Source of the DNA: Peribacillus sp. Bi96
GTDB taxonomy: Bacteria > Bacillota > Bacilli > Bacillales > DSM-1321
Direction of reading: 5' to 3'
NCBI RefSeq assembly: GCF_918698115.1
Contig: NZ_CAKKLV010000001.1
Span: 1-64,000, forward strand
Length of the DNA: 64,000 nucleotides
Shown: piece after piece, positions 62,210 to 64,000 of the stretch
How positions within the stretch are numbered: the stretch's first letter is position 1
How the letters are laid out: every line of letters begins with the position of its first letter
The notes under the pieces: model-generated
Seen by the model: the letters and a program-made list of their open reading frames with translations, nothing else
What the model was told of the DNA's origin: nothing
Databases searched by the model: none
Made by a program: the position numbers and the translations under genes

Positions 62210-63055
62210 ATGGAAACTTTGCAAATCGGGGAAATTAAATTAACATGGCTGAATGGCGGTGTGACTCACTTGGATGGTGGTGCAATGTTTGGTGTTGTAC
62301 CGAAACCGCTCTGGTCCAAGAAGTATCCTGTTAACGAAAATAACCAGATCGAGTTACGTACGGATCCAATTTTAGTGCAGGCAAATGGGTTGAACATGCT
62401 AATCGATTCAGGGATTGGTAATGGGAAGATGAATGATAAGCAAAGACGGAATTTTGGGGTGGCGGAGGAATCCAATCTTGTCGAGGATCTTGACAGTCTT
62501 GGGATAGGGCCAAATGAAATCGATTACATTTTAATGACCCATCTGCATTTCGACCATGCATGTGGCTTGACGAAACGTGAAGGTGATGCTTGGGTGCCTG
62601 TTTTCGAGCGTGCAGAAATTATTACGACACAAACTGAATGGAAAGAAATGCAAAACCCCAATATTCGTTCAAAAAGTACATATTGGTCTGAAAACTGGGA
62701 AGCGGTAGCTTCTCTTGTGCGTCCTTTTGAAGGAGAGAAAGAAATTACGGACGGTATTAAAATGATCCATACAGGTGGGCATAGTGACGGACATGCAATC
62801 ATTATCCTTGAGGATGGTGAGGATAGGTTGATCCATATGGCAGATATCATGCCGACGCATGCACATGCGAATGTCCTCTGGGTACTCGCTTATGATGATT
62901 ATCCGATGACTTCCATCGAGGCGAAGGAAAAGTGGATGAAATCCGGACTGGAAAATGGGTCTTGGTATAGCTTTTACCATGATGCCCATTACCGTGCAAT
63001 CAAATGGGATGCAACAGGTAAGGGGATAATAGCCGAATTGAAACGGAAGCGGTAA
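62210..63055 (+). CDS. ytnP: Metallo-beta-lactamase-fold N-acyl homoserine lactonase-like hydrolase YtnP
   Basis: 281 residues. The zinc motif HLHFDHACG, a second His in HTGGHSDGH and Asp in [10 protein letters not shown] complete the dinuclear site. B. subtilis YtnP degrades N-acyl homoserine lactones and blocks signalling in Streptomyces. ATG has GGGAGAGGAGG. It stands directly after trmB-type genes as in B. subtilis. Confidence 0.88.
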   Translation: METLQIGEIKLTWLNGGVTHLDGGAMFGVVPKPLWSKKYPVNENNQIELRTDPILVQANGLNMLIDSGIGNGKMNDKQRRNFGVAEESNLVEDLDSLGIGPNEIDYILMTHLHFDHACGLTKREGDAWVPVFERAEIITTQTEWKEMQNPNIRSKSTYWSENWEAVASLVRPFEGEKEITDGIKMIHTGGHSDGHAIIILEDGEDRLIHMADIMPTHAHANVLWVLAYDDYPMTSIEAKEKWMKSGLENGSWYSFYHDAHYRAIKWDATGKGIIAELKRKR

Positions 63056-63068
63056 GTGGGATAGCGAA

Positions 63069-63096
63069 AGGAGGACGTCATTTTGACGGTCCTCCT
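63069..63096. terminator. Terminator between ytnP and ytzB
   Basis: AGGAGGAC-GTCA pairs with TGAC-GGTCCTCCT (one bulged base) across a short T-rich loop. On the plus strand the T-run is broken (CTTGTTT). Confidence 0.7.
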
Positions 63097-63102
63097 CTTG
63101 TT

Positions 63103-63420
63103 TCAATCATTTTGCGCATTTAGCTCCAAGATCGTTCCTGTAGAGGCATCTGCAACAAATTCGAATTGCTCGCGTTTTCCCTCTGTGTTTCTAGTGATCC
63201 CGCCTTTATACACTTCATAGTCCAAATCATTTTTTGTATAGATTTCCGGCTTCATCAAGATCCATGAGCCATATATATTTCCATCTTTTTTGACTGTTTC
63301 CTTAACTTGGGCTAACACTTTATCCGGAGAAGGTCTGCTAGATTGATCCAATATTTGTTTTGTCGCATAGCCAGCAGCGAATCCGGCTACAGTACCTAGT
63401 AAAAACGTTTTCCAATTCAT
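63103..63420 (-). CDS. ytzB: Small PepSY-type secreted or membrane-anchored protein YtzB
   Basis: 105 residues. N-terminal membrane anchor or signal (FLLGTVAGFAAGYAT) and a PepSY-like domain with INGSW-type IYGSWILMKPE, YEVYKGGITR, and EFVADASTGTILEL, as in B. subtilis YtzB. ATG 63420 has GGAGGAG before it; the earlier ATG does not. Function unknown; PepSY domains often inhibit proteases. Confidence 0.82.
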   Translation of the reverse strand: MNWKTFLLGTVAGFAAGYATKQILDQSSRPSPDKVLAQVKETVKKDGNIYGSWILMKPEIYTKNDLDYEVYKGGITRNTEGKREQFEFVADASTGTILELNAQND

Positions 63421-63596
63421 TGATTTCTCCTCCATTGCTTTTTTTCAATCACTTCTTCTAGTATACAGAAGAACGCTTTATTTGACTAACAATTTGAAAT
63501 TTTAACCATTAACTGATAAATTAGAACTATCTAGTGTAATATGATGCTAAGTTCTGTAAAATAGTAAGAAACAATACATAGGTTAGGGGTAAAAAG

Positions 63597-64000
63597 ATGA
63601 ATCATGAGACTTTAGAACTTTTTAAGACATTGACGGAATTACCAGGTGCCTCGGGAAATGAACATGCAGTTCGGAGTTTCATGAGGAGTGAGCTTGAAAA
63701 ATATTCAGATGAAATCGTCCAAGACCGGCTTGGTGGAATTTTTGGCGTAAAAAGAGGGTATGAAGAAGGACCCACGATACTTGTTGCCGGTCATATGGAT
63801 GAAGTAGGCTTCATGGTCACCTCCGTAACGGAAAATGGAATGATTCGCTTTCAGACTCTAGGAGGCTGGTGGAGTCAGGTGCTTTTGGCACAAAGAGTGG
63901 AAATCATTACCGATAATGGTCCTGTTATTGGTGTCATCGGTTCGATTCCGCCTCATTTACTTGATGAATCACAACGCTCAAAACCAATGGATATCAAAAA
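63597..64000 (+). CDS. ytoP: M42-family glutamyl/aminopeptidase YtoP, 5' part (truncated by window end)
   Basis: First ~134 residues of an M42 metalloaminopeptidase. [22 protein letters not shown] is the family start, and [10 protein letters not shown] carries the first metal-binding His and Asp. ATG 63597 has TAGGGGT. The gene runs out of the window. It divides from ytzB, as in B. subtilis. Confidence 0.88.
   Translation, partial: MNHETLELFKTLTELPGASGNEHAVRSFMRSELEKYSDEIVQDRLGGIFGVKRGYEEGPTILVAGHMDEVGFMVTSVTENGMIRFQTLGGWWSQVLLAQRVEIITDNGPVIGVIGSIPPHLLDESQRSKPMDIK

Overview
The window reads as chromosome of a low-to-moderate GC, endospore-forming Bacillaceae. Evidence is a Cse60-type sporulation protein, a near-identical BceRSAB module, and the ytfP/ytgP/ytzG/ytzE, pepV, ytlPQR, ytmP, ytzH, trmB, ytnP, ytzB, ytoP genes known from Bacillus subtilis. 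The gene mix (C-P lyase operon, dispersed GC-rich intergenic repeats, short tandem intergenic repeats) suggests a Peribacillus/Bacillus simplex-like genome, but that genus call is inference from memory.

Layout. 0-0.3 kb: right end of an IS3/IS150-type element. 0.4-3.4 kb: YcsA-like dehydrogenase, cse60, an internally deleted short-chain dehydrogenase remnant, and a MEDS-domain protein next to an alkyltransferase-like protein. 3.6-7.8 kb: conserved ytfP, ytgP (lipid II flippase), ytzG (pseudouridine synthase), ytzE. 8.3-11.6 kb: a decaying stretch with an intact PEP-mutase-family enzyme, a broken adaA beside an intact adaB, a 3' fragment of phnW and a frameshifted phnX. 11.7-16.7 kb: amino acid permease and ald, divergent from the PucR-type regulator adeR. 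17-18 kb: Fur-box-preceded ferredoxin-NADP reductase. 18.1-22.6 kb: bceRSAB on the minus strand with its BceR operator. 22.7-24.2 kb: an unlisted 34-codon ORF, yjdM and guaC.

24.3-36.5 kb is the most interesting unit: a phosphonate island. A PHP-domain phosphoesterase and a GntR regulator (phnF) precede phnG-H-I-J-K-M-L and phnD-C-E-E. Three Pho-box-like promoters lie before the PHP gene, phnG and phnD, the first two with identical geometry. No phnP or phnN is present, so the PHP protein is the natural candidate for the missing cyclic phosphodiesterase (PhnPP-like).

36.7-52.7 kb: accessory and housekeeping genes: DinB-like and YdeI-like proteins, a Zur-box-preceded ycgR-ycgQ pair, an Rrf2 regulator with a DsbA/FrnE-like oxidoreductase, a stand-alone uroporphyrinogen-III synthase followed by a SUMT-UroS fusion, a secreted transglycosylase-like protein with three 77-residue Ig-like repeats, signal peptidase I, DedA, an SDR and a MATE transporter. 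52.8-64 kb: conserved backbone again (pepV, dat, mntH, ytlP/thpR, ytlQ, ytlR, ytmP, ytzH, trmB, ytnP, ytzB, start of ytoP). Relative to B. subtilis, the ytfP-to-ytoP backbone appears to be interrupted between ytzE and pepV by about 44 kb of unrelated genes.

No rRNA, tRNA or CRISPR array was seen.
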